NCBI RefSeq assembly: GCF_024220585.1
Contig: NZ_JAMXKF010000002.1
Location: forward strand, 319,392-383,391
DNA from: Dyadobacter diqingensis
GTDB taxonomy: Bacteria; Bacteroidota; Bacteroidia; Cytophagales; Spirosomataceae
Reading direction: 5' to 3'
DNA: 64,000 nt
This document shows, piece by piece, positions 8,720 through 17,717 of this stretch (position 1 is the first letter of the stretch; each line of letters starts with the position of its first letter). The translations under genes and the position numbers were made by a program. The notes below the pieces were generated by a model. That model made no database searches. It saw only the letters and a program-made list of their open reading frames with translations, and was not told where the DNA came from.

Positions 8720-8925
8720 ATGAGATAAAGTCGTGTGTCTGCGCTAACATGCCCATCTTCCTGCCAGACCGGTAAATATAAATTCTGTCCTTCCTGAAAT
8801 TTTTTTTGTGTTAAAGCGGTACCTTGCAACGTTGGCAGGGCGTTGATATTGCCTTGCCATGTTAAATTTACACCAGCATAAAAGTCATCACCATAATATT
8901 TTACACTTTTATGTTTAATATGCAA
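8716..8925 (-). CDS. possible small protein (doubtful)
   Basis: 69-codon minus-strand ORF with no recognised family. The predicted protein is not strongly biased and resembles normal coding sequence (for example VWQEDGHVSADTRLYLI). Its TAA stop sits on the edge of the bidirectional terminator at 8675-8719, as expected for a real convergent gene. Against it, no promoter or signal is evident and the size is small. It could be a remnant of a longer gene. Confidence 0.28.
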   Translation of the reverse strand: MHIKHKSVKYYGDDFYAGVNLTWQGNINALPTLQGTALTQKKFQEGQNLYLPVWQEDGHVSADTRLYLI

Positions 8926-8995
8926 TACTTTTTATTAACCCGCTCGACATTTGAAACCAACCCCTGCTCCCGGCGCTTCCATAGCGGAGTGTGGA

Positions 8996-10555
8996 ATGGC
9001 GTGTAAAACCATTCATAAACACCAACAGCAATCCGGCCTTTCGGATCAGGTTTTTACTTTTTTCTCAGAACTTTTCAATACCAACGACTGGCCGCCAAGA
9101 TGGTATTGCGGCACCTGGTCGGATTTCCACGGCTGGCTTTACATCGCTTCTGATTTCCTGACCTGGGCTGCGTATTTTCTTATTCCGGTATTGCTGGTCA
9201 GGATGATCATAAAACGGAAAGACTTTCCGTTTCCAAAAATTGCCTGGTTATTCGTTGCATTCATCGTTTTATGCGGTACTACACACTTCATCGACGCCAT
9301 TATTTTCTGGTGGCCTTTATACCGTCTCAGTGCCCTGATCAGATTTCTGACTGCTGTTGTTTCAATGGTCACGGTTTATGCTTTACATAAAATACTGCCC
9401 AGTGTCTTACAGCTACGGTCTGTAAAGGAACTTGAACATGAGATCAGGGAACGCCGTTTGGTGGAAGAGAAACTTGCAGCCAGTGAGTTTTTACTATCAG
9501 AAGCCGGGCACGTGGGTCGTGTTGGAGGATGGGAATTTGACAACATATCCAACCGGTTTGAGTGGTCAAAAACGGCTTATGAAATTCTTGAATCCGAAGC
9601 CGGCCAGATCGATGAAATGGACGATACTGTATCGCTGTTTATCGAACCGCATCGTGAAATCATGAAACAATCGCTGACCAATGCCTATGAACAAGGCATC
9701 GGTTGGGACCTCGAACTTCAAATGATTACATTCAAAAATCAAAAAAAATGGGTAAGGTATTATGGAAAACCTCTTTTTGATCAGAATGGAAAACTAATAA
9801 AAATCCGGGGAGTTTTGATGGACATTGATAAGTACAAAATCAACGAGCTGGACCTTAGCAAATCCGTTGATACGATGGCCCGACAAAACAACCAGCTCAA
9901 AAATTTCACGCACATACTCTCGCATAACCTGCGTAATCACGCCAATAATATTTCGCTGCTTTCCAATTTTATGGATGAAACCACACTGGATAATAACAAT
10001 TCAGAGATATTTCAAAAAATCAGAACTGTTTCCGGCGGCCTGAATAGTACGCTGGACGATCTTTCCAGTATCCTTAAGATAAGGGACGGTTATTTGCCAA
10101 GTGAAAATTTAAGCTTCAAAGAAGTCACAAAAAAAACACTCAAAGTACTGGAAGTCGCGTTAAATGCGAGTGATGCAACAGTGGATATGCACTTTGAATT
10201 TGACACGATCTTGTTTCCAAGCGTATATCTGGAAAGTATCATTATGAATCTGATGTCAAACGGCATCAAATACAAACAAACTGACATTCCTTTACATGTT
10301 ACGCTTAAAACGTATCTTAATGAAGATCAAACCAAGATATTCGAGTATTCGGATAACGGGATTGGTATTGACTTAGACTTACACGGTGAAAAAATATTCG
10401 GCCTTTATAAAACTTTTCACGCTCACAAAGATGCGCATGGCGTCGGGCTATTTTTGATAAAAAACCAGATCGAATCGCAGGGTGGAAAAATTGAGGTAAT
10501 CAGTAAACCCAACCAAGGAACAACTTTTAAAATTACTTTTAATGAAAAAAATTGA
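8996..10555 (+). CDS. sensor histidine kinase with an ETR1-like (ethylene-receptor type) membrane domain
   Basis: 519 aa from the ATG at 8996; a TTG at 8951 in the same frame would add 15 residues. Three hydrophobic helices (residues ~48-70, 82-101, 107-130) match the ethylene-binding domain of plant ETR1. Asp53, Tyr60, Ile63, Pro64, Ile90, Cys93 and His97 stand at the spacings of ETR1 D25, Y32, I35, P36, I62, C65 and H69; the Cys and His bind copper in ETR1. A coiled linker and a PAS domain (~165-285) follow. The HisKA-like segment SHNLRNH has His310 as the phospho-site, and the ATPase domain has SDNGIGID and GVGLFLIKNQIE. The receiver gene overlaps its end by 14 bp. The ligand is unknown. 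Confidence 0.92.
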   Translation: MACKTIHKHQQQSGLSDQVFTFFSELFNTNDWPPRWYCGTWSDFHGWLYIASDFLTWAAYFLIPVLLVRMIIKRKDFPFPKIAWLFVAFIVLCGTTHFIDAIIFWWPLYRLSALIRFLTAVVSMVTVYALHKILPSVLQLRSVKELEHEIRERRLVEEKLAASEFLLSEAGHVGRVGGWEFDNISNRFEWSKTAYEILESEAGQIDEMDDTVSLFIEPHREIMKQSLTNAYEQGIGWDLELQMITFKNQKKWVRYYGKPLFDQNGKLIKIRGVLMDIDKYKINELDLSKSVDTMARQNNQLKNFTHILSHNLRNHANNISLLSNFMDETTLDNNNSEIFQKIRTVSGGLNSTLDDLSSILKIRDGYLPSENLSFKEVTKKTLKVLEVALNASDATVDMHFEFDTILFPSVYLESIIMNLMSNGIKYKQTDIPLHVTLKTYLNEDQTKIFEYSDNGIGIDLDLHGEKIFGLYKTFHAHKDAHGVGLFLIKNQIESQGGKIEVISKPNQGTTFKITFNEKN

Positions 10556-10946
10556 TTTGCTGTGTGTAATAGATGATGACCCCATATACACCTTCCTTAT
10601 TAAAAGAATCATTGATGAAGCAGAGGTATCCCTGAAATCAATTTTCTTTAAAAATGGTCGCGAAGCACTGAATTATTTTACCGAACACAAAGACAACTCA
10701 GAAAAACTGCCCCAGCTCGTTCTCGTCGATATCAATATGCCGATTCTGGATGGCTGGCAATTCATGGATGGGTTTGCAACGTTGGCAACATCTTTCAGAA
10801 ATAATATCGCTGTTTACATTAGCAGCTCTTCAACCGATGAAGATGATTTCCAGAGGGCTTCGGAAACACCGCATGTACTCGAACTGATACCCAAGCCAAT
10901 CTCTTCAGAGCGGCTTCGCGAGCTGGTCGTAAAACTAGAATCCTGA
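10542..10946 (+). CDS. receiver-only response regulator (CheY-like)
   Basis: 134 aa single receiver domain. Acidic pocket residues DDD at 11-13, phospho-acceptor Asp63 in LVDINMP, the conserved Ser/Thr region in YISSSS and the KP pair in LIPKPIS are all present. There is no output domain, so it acts by protein contact or as a phosphorelay intermediate. Its start lies inside the end of the ETR1-like kinase gene (14-bp overlap), so it is almost certainly that kinase's partner. Confidence 0.93.
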   Translation: MKKIDLLCVIDDDPIYTFLIKRIIDEAEVSLKSIFFKNGREALNYFTEHKDNSEKLPQLVLVDINMPILDGWQFMDGFATLATSFRNNIAVYISSSSTDEDDFQRASETPHVLELIPKPISSERLRELVVKLES

Positions 10947-11003
10947 TAGAACACGAAATCCACCCGATTGTCCAGACAAAAATGGTCGTGATTTAACCTT
11001 ATT

Positions 11004-12845
11004 TTATCGCTGTAAGATCAACGTACCCCGGCGCGTGAACTCGTGTCCTTTGCTACTTTTGTATTTAAAAAGATAAGTATAAACACCAATGGGAGCATCC
11101 ATTCCATTGGTTTTCCCATTCCATTGCGGATCCTTATCGGCATTAATAAAAATACTTGTACCCCAGCGATTGTAAATGTTAAGCGCCATCCCTTCTCCGC
11201 CCACTACATTGATTTTGAAGACTTCATTAATACCGTCGTTATTGGGCGTAAAAATATCGGGAACAAGTAGCTTCGCGTCGCAGATCCCAAAATCAGCTTT
11301 TATTTTTTTCTCAATAAAACAGGTGGAATCAGCTTTGTCAAATACCCGTATGTTGAACGTCTGAACGCCCGAACCTTCGAGTGTAACTTTCTTTAATGCA
11401 TTATCAGATTCCGATATCCCCTGCCCCGACCATCGTATTCTTGCATTGGCGCTCGCTGACAATTCTACTAGCCCGCATTCCAGTTTCTGAACAGAAGGAA
11501 TAACTTCAAGAACTTCGACGTCTACATTTTCAGAATGAACAGGCGGTTCGGAGCACCTGGCATTGGTCACGGTTACCGAATAACTTCCGGAACTTACCGG
11601 CTTGTATACCGCCGTATGCTGACTGGTGATCAAAGAATCTCCTTTATACCATTCATACACCACGGTCGAATTCGCAGGTAAAACATTGGCAGTCAGCGTC
11701 ACATTGTTACAGTCTTTTGTTTGAGAAAGGGACACAGAAGATTTTTCGCGAACAACTGCTGATATCAGATTGGGCAACCCCATACCACTTGTTCCCGTTG
11801 ACAATTTAAAACCGTCGTTGATGTATTTGGCACTGTAACCCTTCTTATTAGGTTCATGAATCACACCTAAAAACTTGGCCCCGTGCCGGGTAACATAAAT
11901 TTTATTGTCGGGTCCCAATTGCAACGCCCCATAGTAAGATTCCGGTGGCCTGCCTATTTCAACCTTCGAGCTCAGAATTTTAGCCGGATTCGGGTCGCTG
12001 ATATCCATTTGAAGGATCGGGCTCAGTAAAGTAACCGTTTCACAGACATACAGAAAGTGTTCATCCGGAGAAAATTCCACACCATAAGCCCAGCGAAATT
12101 CGGGATGTTCCAGCGTAATGGCATTTGAGACCGTTCCGCTTGCGTTATCAAAGTCAAAAAGTTCGTATTTGCTTTTACCAAAAATGGCCATTGCCATTCG
12201 TCTTCCGGTAGGCGAAACTTTGAGCGTTCCCACCGATTTGTTAAGATCCAGCGAACTTCCTATTTTGCTCCGTACATAAACTTGCTGAATTCCATCGGCC
12301 GTTATCTGATAAGATCTGAAAATATTATTTCCGAACTCATGTGCGATAACCCAAAAATCCCGGCCGTTGCAATGTCGGACAGCTGCCAGTTTTTCTGTGG
12401 AATTACGCATCAGAACCGTTCTGTCAATAATACCGCCAGCTCCTTTATTGAGTGTAATGTCGACCGTAACGCAGACCAGTTCACTGAAAGTAGAAAAAAC
12501 ATAATAGACATTGGCGTTGCCTGGCTTCGGAACAATAATGGCAGATTGGGTCGAGCTTTCGTCACCTCCCATTTGAATATCCGCCGAAATCACTTTATGC
12601 TGGTTGTTCCATATCTGAAGGCCATCGGTGTACAAAACCAGCTTTCCTTTTTCATCACAAATGGAGGCACAGCCCTCCCGCTGAAAAAGTTTTCCATCAG
12701 ATAAAGCCTTGGGAGTAGTCGCACTAAAATCGATTCCGGCATTGTACCCAAAATACCAAACATTTCCACGTTTGTTGTCCTGAGCGGAGTTTGGGTGAAA
12801 TGTCAATAAAAGCGCAAAAAATAGAATAAAAAAACGACACATCAT
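11004..12845 (-). CDS. secreted protein with T9SS type B (gliding-motility C-terminal) sorting domain
   Basis: 613 aa. A signal peptide (to ~residue 21, NSAQD) precedes a beta-propeller-like region of the GNVWYFGYNAGIDF type (residues ~25-365), common in Cytophagales surface proteins. A PKD/Ig-like stretch follows (~375-510). The C-terminal ~85 residues have PDIFTPNNDGINE, NIYNRWG and WNGKTNG...PIGVYTY, the signature of the CHU_C/type B sorting domain that directs export and cell-surface attachment by the type IX system. The specific function is unknown. It converges with the receiver gene upstream. Confidence 0.9.
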   Translation of the reverse strand: MMCRFFILFFALLLTFHPNSAQDNKRGNVWYFGYNAGIDFSATTPKALSDGKLFQREGCASICDEKGKLVLYTDGLQIWNNQHKVISADIQMGGDESSTQSAIIVPKPGNANVYYVFSTFSELVCVTVDITLNKGAGGIIDRTVLMRNSTEKLAAVRHCNGRDFWVIAHEFGNNIFRSYQITADGIQQVYVRSKIGSSLDLNKSVGTLKVSPTGRRMAMAIFGKSKYELFDFDNASGTVSNAITLEHPEFRWAYGVEFSPDEHFLYVCETVTLLSPILQMDISDPNPAKILSSKVEIGRPPESYYGALQLGPDNKIYVTRHGAKFLGVIHEPNKKGYSAKYINDGFKLSTGTSGMGLPNLISAVVREKSSVSLSQTKDCNNVTLTANVLPANSTVVYEWYKGDSLITSQHTAVYKPVSSGSYSVTVTNARCSEPPVHSENVDVEVLEVIPSVQKLECGLVELSASANARIRWSGQGISESDNALKKVTLEGSGVQTFNIRVFDKADSTCFIEKKIKADFGICDAKLLVPDIFTPNNDGINEVFKINVVGGEGMALNIYNRWGTSIFINADKDPQWNGKTNGMDAPIGVYTYLFKYKSSKGHEFTRRGTLILQR

Positions 12846-13034
12846 ATATTCAATTACTTTTCAGATAAAGAATTGGATATTATAAAGCAGAGCGTGCCTG
12901 GGTTATTAATTAAGATTTTAATTTAATGATAATTAACAACAAATAAGTGACTTAACAGATTTTTAACATTTAACAAACCGTTAAATAAATAGAAAAAAAT
13001 AATCTTTACCGGCGAAAACACCTGCATCATAAAG

Positions 13035-13073
13035 CAAAAAAAGGATGAAAAGCAGTTGCTGCTTTTCATCCTT
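13035..13073 (-). terminator. Intrinsic terminator for the rhamnosidase-like gene
   Basis: A perfect 15-bp stem (13041-13055 with 13059-13073) has a 3-nt loop. Read on the minus strand it is followed by a run of T's (A's at 13036-13042 on the plus strand). It lies about 34 bp downstream of the minus-strand stop at 13107. Confidence 0.92.
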
Positions 13074-13106
13074 CTGTCTTACACAAAAAATCTTATCCGC
13101 TAACTT

Positions 13107-14873
13107 TCAATTCACTGCCCTTACAATCTTCACACCTTTTGGCGCGTCAATTGTCGACTTTATTTTTCCATCGGCAGACTTTTCGTGGCGTATCTTCACC
13201 ACGCCCATGGGTGTAGGAAAACTACCTTCAACCCAGTTCAAGTCACCAAGATTCGGTTGAATTTTAATTGTTTTACAGCCAGGTTCCAGAACGGACACGC
13301 CCAAAACATGTTCAGAAAGCCATGAAGTAGGCCCGGATGCCCAGCCGTGGCAAAGGCTGTGACGCAGATTTTTGTAACAATAAGCACCGAAATCGCCATG
13401 AATATCATCTTTTCCGTCGGGGACAATTTCGGTAATCGGGGCTGCATTTTTTGTCCAATCCAGATCAAAATCTTCCCAGAAAGTAGTTGCACCCATGTCG
13501 AGCATTCCGCCCCAGTAGTTCCGGATACAATCAATCGCACCCTGATAATCACCAGCTTTGGCACGTGCCTGAAGCATATAATAACCATAAAACGTAGACA
13601 TTCTCGCACAACCATCCACCGCTAACACTTCACTGTTTGCTTTCTGAGCCGGAACAAGACCTGATAATGCAAGCAAAGCGGCGGCTTGTTTTGAACCATT
13701 GGCATCGGGCACATAAAGTTTAAGATTGACCGCGGCCTCCTTACATTTTTTCGCCTCAGCCGGCTCATCCAGAATTGTACACAGTTCGGCACCTGCTTCA
13801 AGCGTCATAACCATCATGGCATGTAGTCCCGCATGAATTGCCTTCGGATTTTCGCTTGATGGCCAGTCAAGAAATCGCGTTCCGTCCAGAGCCTCCTTGT
13901 TATCTTTGGTTTTGCTCATCAAAAGATCCAACAGCTCAACAAGGTATTTTTGCTGCTTTCTTAAATAAGCCAGATCTCCCTGATATTTGTAAAGATCTCG
14001 GTGGATCAGCACCCACCACATGGAATACGCACTGATTCCGTTCATCCAGCCAGGTAGCGGCGTGATGTCTCTCGCCTGATCGAGGCTTTTTGCTACCACT
14101 TCGTTCTGGCCGAATACAGAATTAATCGTCATAATTTCAGGGTGCATATCTCCTACCCAGACAAGTCTGTCTCTTTTAATCCCATCCCACAAAAACTGCT
14201 GCATATTCAAATGAACTGTGTAAGCTCCTGTGTTCCAAATCTGGTTCAGACGATTGTCACTGCTTTTAAAAGATCCAAGATAAGGGATATCGCGATACTC
14301 AAAAATGGCGCGCGCTTCTTTCAATTGAAGCTCACGATCGGCATCAACCAGATCAATACGAACAAAACGGAAACCGGTATTGCCTACCTGCATCACACCC
14401 AACCAGGGAACCTCGATCACGAAATCACGCATCGCATGATCATTCGTCGCACCACTTATTGTGTCAATCTCGGACATGGTTTCGCTTACTGATTCTCCAA
14501 AACGTAACCTTACTTTGATCGGCCGGTGATCCGCAGGCTGGTCCGTTACCAGCTGCACCCCTCCCTGAATTTCTTTACCAAAATCAAGAACCAGCCCTGG
14601 TTTTTCACCATCCTTGCTGATAAGCTTGCAAAAATTCTTGTGCACCAGATCGGCCTGGCCTGTTCCCGGACGCAGTAGGTTTTCCGCATCAACAATACTC
14701 TTTCCGCTTCGGTCCGACTGCCAGACAATCCTTGTGGCTGTCAGATACTGCCGCACCCGCGAATCTTTCTCCGCAGGATAATCAGCACCAAAAACCGGCG
14801 GCAGGTTCTGTGCGCAGAGCTGTTGGATTTGTAAAAAAAGAAGACAAAAAGTGTAAAGGAAAAACTTTTTCAA
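13107..14873 (-). CDS. alpha-L-rhamnosidase-like secreted glycoside hydrolase (GH78-type)
   Basis: 588 aa with a signal peptide ending at LCAQ (~residue 22). An N-terminal beta-sandwich region (~70-200) precedes an (alpha/alpha)6 six-hairpin domain. The segment DGIKRDRLVWVGDMHPE (~235-251) corresponds to the GH78 catalytic-site region, usually written DxPQRDERxGWxGD. A GH78-like C-terminal beta domain ends the protein. It would hydrolyse terminal L-rhamnose in the periplasm or outside the cell. Because the rhamnose pathway lies 5 kb upstream, remodelling of the cell's own polysaccharide is a possible role. The substrate is inferred. Confidence 0.8.
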   Translation of the reverse strand: MKKFFLYTFCLLFLQIQQLCAQNLPPVFGADYPAEKDSRVRQYLTATRIVWQSDRSGKSIVDAENLLRPGTGQADLVHKNFCKLISKDGEKPGLVLDFGKEIQGGVQLVTDQPADHRPIKVRLRFGESVSETMSEIDTISGATNDHAMRDFVIEVPWLGVMQVGNTGFRFVRIDLVDADRELQLKEARAIFEYRDIPYLGSFKSSDNRLNQIWNTGAYTVHLNMQQFLWDGIKRDRLVWVGDMHPEIMTINSVFGQNEVVAKSLDQARDITPLPGWMNGISAYSMWWVLIHRDLYKYQGDLAYLRKQQKYLVELLDLLMSKTKDNKEALDGTRFLDWPSSENPKAIHAGLHAMMVMTLEAGAELCTILDEPAEAKKCKEAAVNLKLYVPDANGSKQAAALLALSGLVPAQKANSEVLAVDGCARMSTFYGYYMLQARAKAGDYQGAIDCIRNYWGGMLDMGATTFWEDFDLDWTKNAAPITEIVPDGKDDIHGDFGAYCYKNLRHSLCHGWASGPTSWLSEHVLGVSVLEPGCKTIKIQPNLGDLNWVEGSFPTPMGVVKIRHEKSADGKIKSTIDAPKGVKIVRAVN

Positions 14874-15000
14874 AATTTAAGAGATTAAGGTGTTTAACAG
14901 TAATATTTCAGGAAAGTAAAGTATTATTTCCCTATAATCCAGCCTGCTGTATCCTGCTCAGGATCGTTGTAAACAAATGGGCATTTTTTCAAAATGGTGG

Positions 15001-15423
15001 CTAGCAAATTTTCGCTCTGTTTTTTACAGGAATGACAAGTTTTAGTCCCGACCATACCAGATCCACGGCACATACTTTGACGTCGACAAGCCCGATAGCC
15101 AGTGCCAGTTTTCTGATAAGATCTTCGTTAATATCCGTCGCAATTTTCGAAGCTTTCTTCAGCCAGGCAATCCAGATCATTCCATCCTGCTCGATCTCCT
15201 CTTTTAAAACAGACAAATCTCTTTCCAATTCCTCAAAATCTTTGGCGAAATAATGGATCAAATTCTTTTTGCCGATTCTTTCCTCAGAAATTTCAATATG
15301 CTCCGGCCAGTCCTCGAAAAGATCAAAATAATATTCGGGCTGATTGATCAGCCGAATTTTGAAACCGGCTTTCAATCCCAGCTTTTTTGAAAGCGGCGAT
15401 CCTGAATAACCCGTATTTTTCAT
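15001..15423 (-). CDS. DUF3052-family protein
   Basis: 140 aa from the ATG at 15423. A longer frame reaches 15471, but MKNTGYSGSPLSKKLGLKAG is the usual beginning of DUF3052 proteins, so the internal start is preferred. The family is small, cytoplasmic and of unknown function. The mid-part is acidic (YYFDLFEDWPEHIEI) and the C-terminal part contains KVCAVDLVWSGLKLVIP. It is a monocistronic gene with no clear partner. Confidence 0.8.
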   Translation of the reverse strand: MKNTGYSGSPLSKKLGLKAGFKIRLINQPEYYFDLFEDWPEHIEISEERIGKKNLIHYFAKDFEELERDLSVLKEEIEQDGMIWIAWLKKASKIATDINEDLIRKLALAIGLVDVKVCAVDLVWSGLKLVIPVKNRAKIC

Positions 15424-16003
15424 TTTATGATCAATTAAACTCAAACGATTCTTTTTGCAATGTATGGGCAATAGTTTTTATCATGCAAATAACCCGCCTC
15501 TTAATAACCCGGATTTGTGAACGTTACGGTAAAAAATAAGAATTAAGAAACATTTACTCCTGCTTTAATTTTTTTTGTCTGTAAATGAAGCTTAACTTAG
15601 CCAATATGGTTAACACGCTTTTCAAATATCCTCACAAAATTTTTACCAACAGAACATCTGATTTCGTTGGTACATATTTGCTATTGTGCGGTCAGCTAAC
15701 CTTTCAAAGCTTTTGTGTGAAGCTTTATTTCATTTCAAATTTCAAGGACTTCAACACGCTCGCCCCGGGCCGCTACTAGGATCCAGGGTTCGGGGAAAGA
15801 CTCTTTCCGGTAAGATTTTATTTCAATCTTTTTTTGACGTCAGCAGTTTTGCCTACCAGCAAAATGCCGGTGCTGAAAAGATATTGACTGATCTGCCAAT
15901 AATTTTCATAATCAGGCATCACCTCATTCATGGTTTGGACAAACCGTGAAACGGGACTACATGTGCCCTAATTTCAAAAAATCATATCCTAAAAAATATA
16001 ATT
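15424..16003. other. Intergenic region with small hairpins
   Basis: 580 bp between the divergent DUF3052 and GreA/Rnk-like genes. Short open frames here have no protein-like features. Two structured elements are visible. At 15841-15875, outer arms CAGCA/TGCTG enclose TTTTGC-N6-GCAAAA. At 15929-15948, a 9-bp stem with one T-G pair and a GA loop sits 56 bp before the next start codon. They may be regulatory or belong to a 5' leader. Confidence 0.4.
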
Positions 16004-16396
16004 ATGGACAGTTTAAAAACTCCGGTTCTTCTTGGAGAAGAAGACTTCCGCGTACTGAAACAATTTGCAGAGCAATTTTCTTCCAGTGCCAAAACGCATG
16101 AAATGACTTTATCCTACGAGCTTAACAGAGCCATTGTCGTAGAAGATGATATATTGCCTGCCGGTTGCATCCGGCTTAATTCCTATGTAAAAGTCCGTGA
16201 ACTGCATAGCAACACCGAAATGGAATTCAGTATTGTTTTGCCCGGCTTTGCCAACATCAAAGAGAACAAAATATCCGTCCTGACGCCCATGGGAGCAGCG
16301 TTGATAGGATTGTGTAAAGGAGAAAAAGTGGAATGGAAAATGCCTGGCGGTATGAAGTCGCTTGAAATACTGGAGGTAATCCAAAACCCCTCCTAA
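16004..16396 (+). CDS. GreA/GreB C-terminal-domain protein, Rnk-like
   Basis: 130 aa. The C-terminal half (~55-128) has the FKBP-like GreA/B fold pattern: RLNSYVKVRELHS, EFSIVLPGFANIKENKISVLTPMGAALIGLCKGE and WKMPGG. The long N-terminal coiled coil of true GreA is absent and the length matches Rnk (regulator of nucleoside diphosphate kinase), which binds RNA polymerase. It is likely a cytoplasmic modulator of transcription. A terminator follows at 16411-16440. Confidence 0.88.
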   Translation: MDSLKTPVLLGEEDFRVLKQFAEQFSSSAKTHEMTLSYELNRAIVVEDDILPAGCIRLNSYVKVRELHSNTEMEFSIVLPGFANIKENKISVLTPMGAALIGLCKGEKVEWKMPGGMKSLEILEVIQNPS

Positions 16397-16410
16397 TCAG
16401 TTACCATTCA

Positions 16411-16440
16411 GCATCAGGAAATGTCGTAATTTCCTGATGC
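16411..16440 (+). terminator. Intrinsic terminator after the Rnk-like gene
   Basis: A perfect 12-bp stem (16411-16422 / 16429-16440) has a 6-nt loop and is followed directly by TTTTAT. It begins 14 bp after the stop codon. Confidence 0.9.
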
Positions 16441-16870
16441 TTTTATCTCACACAGCCTCGCGTTTCCTTCCATATCACATCCTCGCCATGATAAAACTGT
16501 GTGGTTTTCTGGGGATTTTTTCAACAAAAAACGCTATTCTGAAAAGTGTCGGAAAATCCGGAATAAGAAACTGAAAAATTTTAACGATTGTAATATTCCA
16601 ATATAAAACAAAATCACGCATCAGCGTGATAGCGGGTGCCTATCAACAATTTTGTTGTTCCTCCATGTTTCCCGCCCCGATTTTCTTCTTGTCACCACTT
16701 CCATTACTTCGACGAAACGCATTTACATTATTTCGCAAGCGCATCAACAAAGCCGTATTAATTTAAGTAACTGACTGTATAGCTGGTACGAATATTTATC
16801 AGGAGAGTGTCAATCTGACAAATATGTCCGTGCTGAATTTATTTAACCCCGGATCTCAACGTTATACAAA
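16441..16870. other. Intergenic region, two adjacent small hairpins
   Basis: 430 bp without a credible ORF. At 16613-16630 there is a stem ATCACGC / GCGTGAT with an ATCA loop. About 14 bp further on, near 16644-16657, CAACAA-TT-TTGTTG forms a second hairpin. A small RNA or long leader is possible; I see no promoter of the TAnnTTTG type to support it. Confidence 0.35.
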
Positions 16871-17497
16871 ATGAAAAAAGCCTTTTATATCTTACTGTTT
16901 TCAAGCCTGTTCCATGCTGCCCACGCCCAAAACAACGAAGAAAATCTAAGACCTTTAACAAACGATCAAAACTCGGTTGATTTTCTGCAATACCGGCCAC
17001 GATGGAACATAAAGGTGGGGGCTGGCATGGGCACAACCTGGCGATACAAAAAGAACTTTCTGGATGCCTCTGCACTGTCACTTTCATTGGAGCCTTCCTA
17101 CCGGCTGACCAACTATGTGGCTGTTGGACTTCGTGGAGAATATACTTTCATGAAATCCTATCTTTCCACGGTCGGCAGGATCAAAGCCGATCCCATTGGC
17201 TCTGTATCGGTGACGGGTGATGTCATAAAACTCTGGAATAACAGGTTCGCACCCTTCATCGGTTTAGGTGCCGGGGTGTATTTTCTGGGTACCGGCGAGT
17301 TTCCGGCCGGCGATAACCCTTCGGATGAAAACGTAGTCAAAGTCAGAAAAAACCTGGGCAACCGTTTTGGCTTCTCGCCGCGGATCGGACTTAACATCAT
17401 GTCGTTTTCAGTAGCCATCGAACTTCATTTAATTGATGAAAAGGAATTTAACAACCGGGACTATGCTACTTTAAAACTTGGTTACACCTTGAAATAG
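16871..17497 (+). CDS. outer-membrane beta-barrel protein
   Basis: 208 aa. The signal peptide (residues 1-20, HAAHAQ) is followed by alternating beta-strand patterns, for example KVGAGMGTTWRYK, VAVGLRGEYTF and FAPFIGLGAGVYFLG, and a C-terminal YATLKLGYTLK strand. This fits a small eight-stranded barrel of the OmpA/OmpW or porin-like type. It has no enzyme motifs. It stands alone ahead of the symporter pair, with a gap of 220 bp. Confidence 0.85.
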   Translation: MKKAFYILLFSSLFHAAHAQNNEENLRPLTNDQNSVDFLQYRPRWNIKVGAGMGTTWRYKKNFLDASALSLSLEPSYRLTNYVAVGLRGEYTFMKSYLSTVGRIKADPIGSVSVTGDVIKLWNNRFAPFIGLGAGVYFLGTGEFPAGDNPSDENVVKVRKNLGNRFGFSPRIGLNIMSFSVAIELHLIDEKEFNNRDYATLKLGYTLK

Positions 17498-17717
17498 TTG
17501 AAACAAGTATTTGTTCCCTCATCAATTAACGTCTGCAAATCACAGGCCGGTCTGTTTTACACCAAGGTGTCATCGGGCCGGTCTAATTTGTTAATAAATC
17601 CTAATATATGCTGGTTCTCAGAAGTGAAAAGTAAAATATGCTAAAACAATCCAAAAAGCGTTCTATTTTTGTCGCGGGCTATATTATGACCCGCATTACC
17701 CCCTGAACTCTTAAAAA

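Noticed and set aside
15771..15786. A GGGCCGCT...ACTAGGATCC string resembling cloning-vector linker sites
   Set aside because: Only a loose chance similarity; the flanking DNA is continuous, AT-rich and like the rest of the genome.
15585..15949. Two short overlapping plus-strand ORFs in the gap before the Rnk-like gene
   Set aside because: They overlap each other in different frames, have no recognisable motif and no promoter or ribosome-binding support.
17563..17582. ACACC/GGTGT hairpin after the beta-barrel gene as a terminator
   Set aside because: The stem is only 5 bp with flanking CCGG repeats that do not pair cleanly, and no T-run follows.
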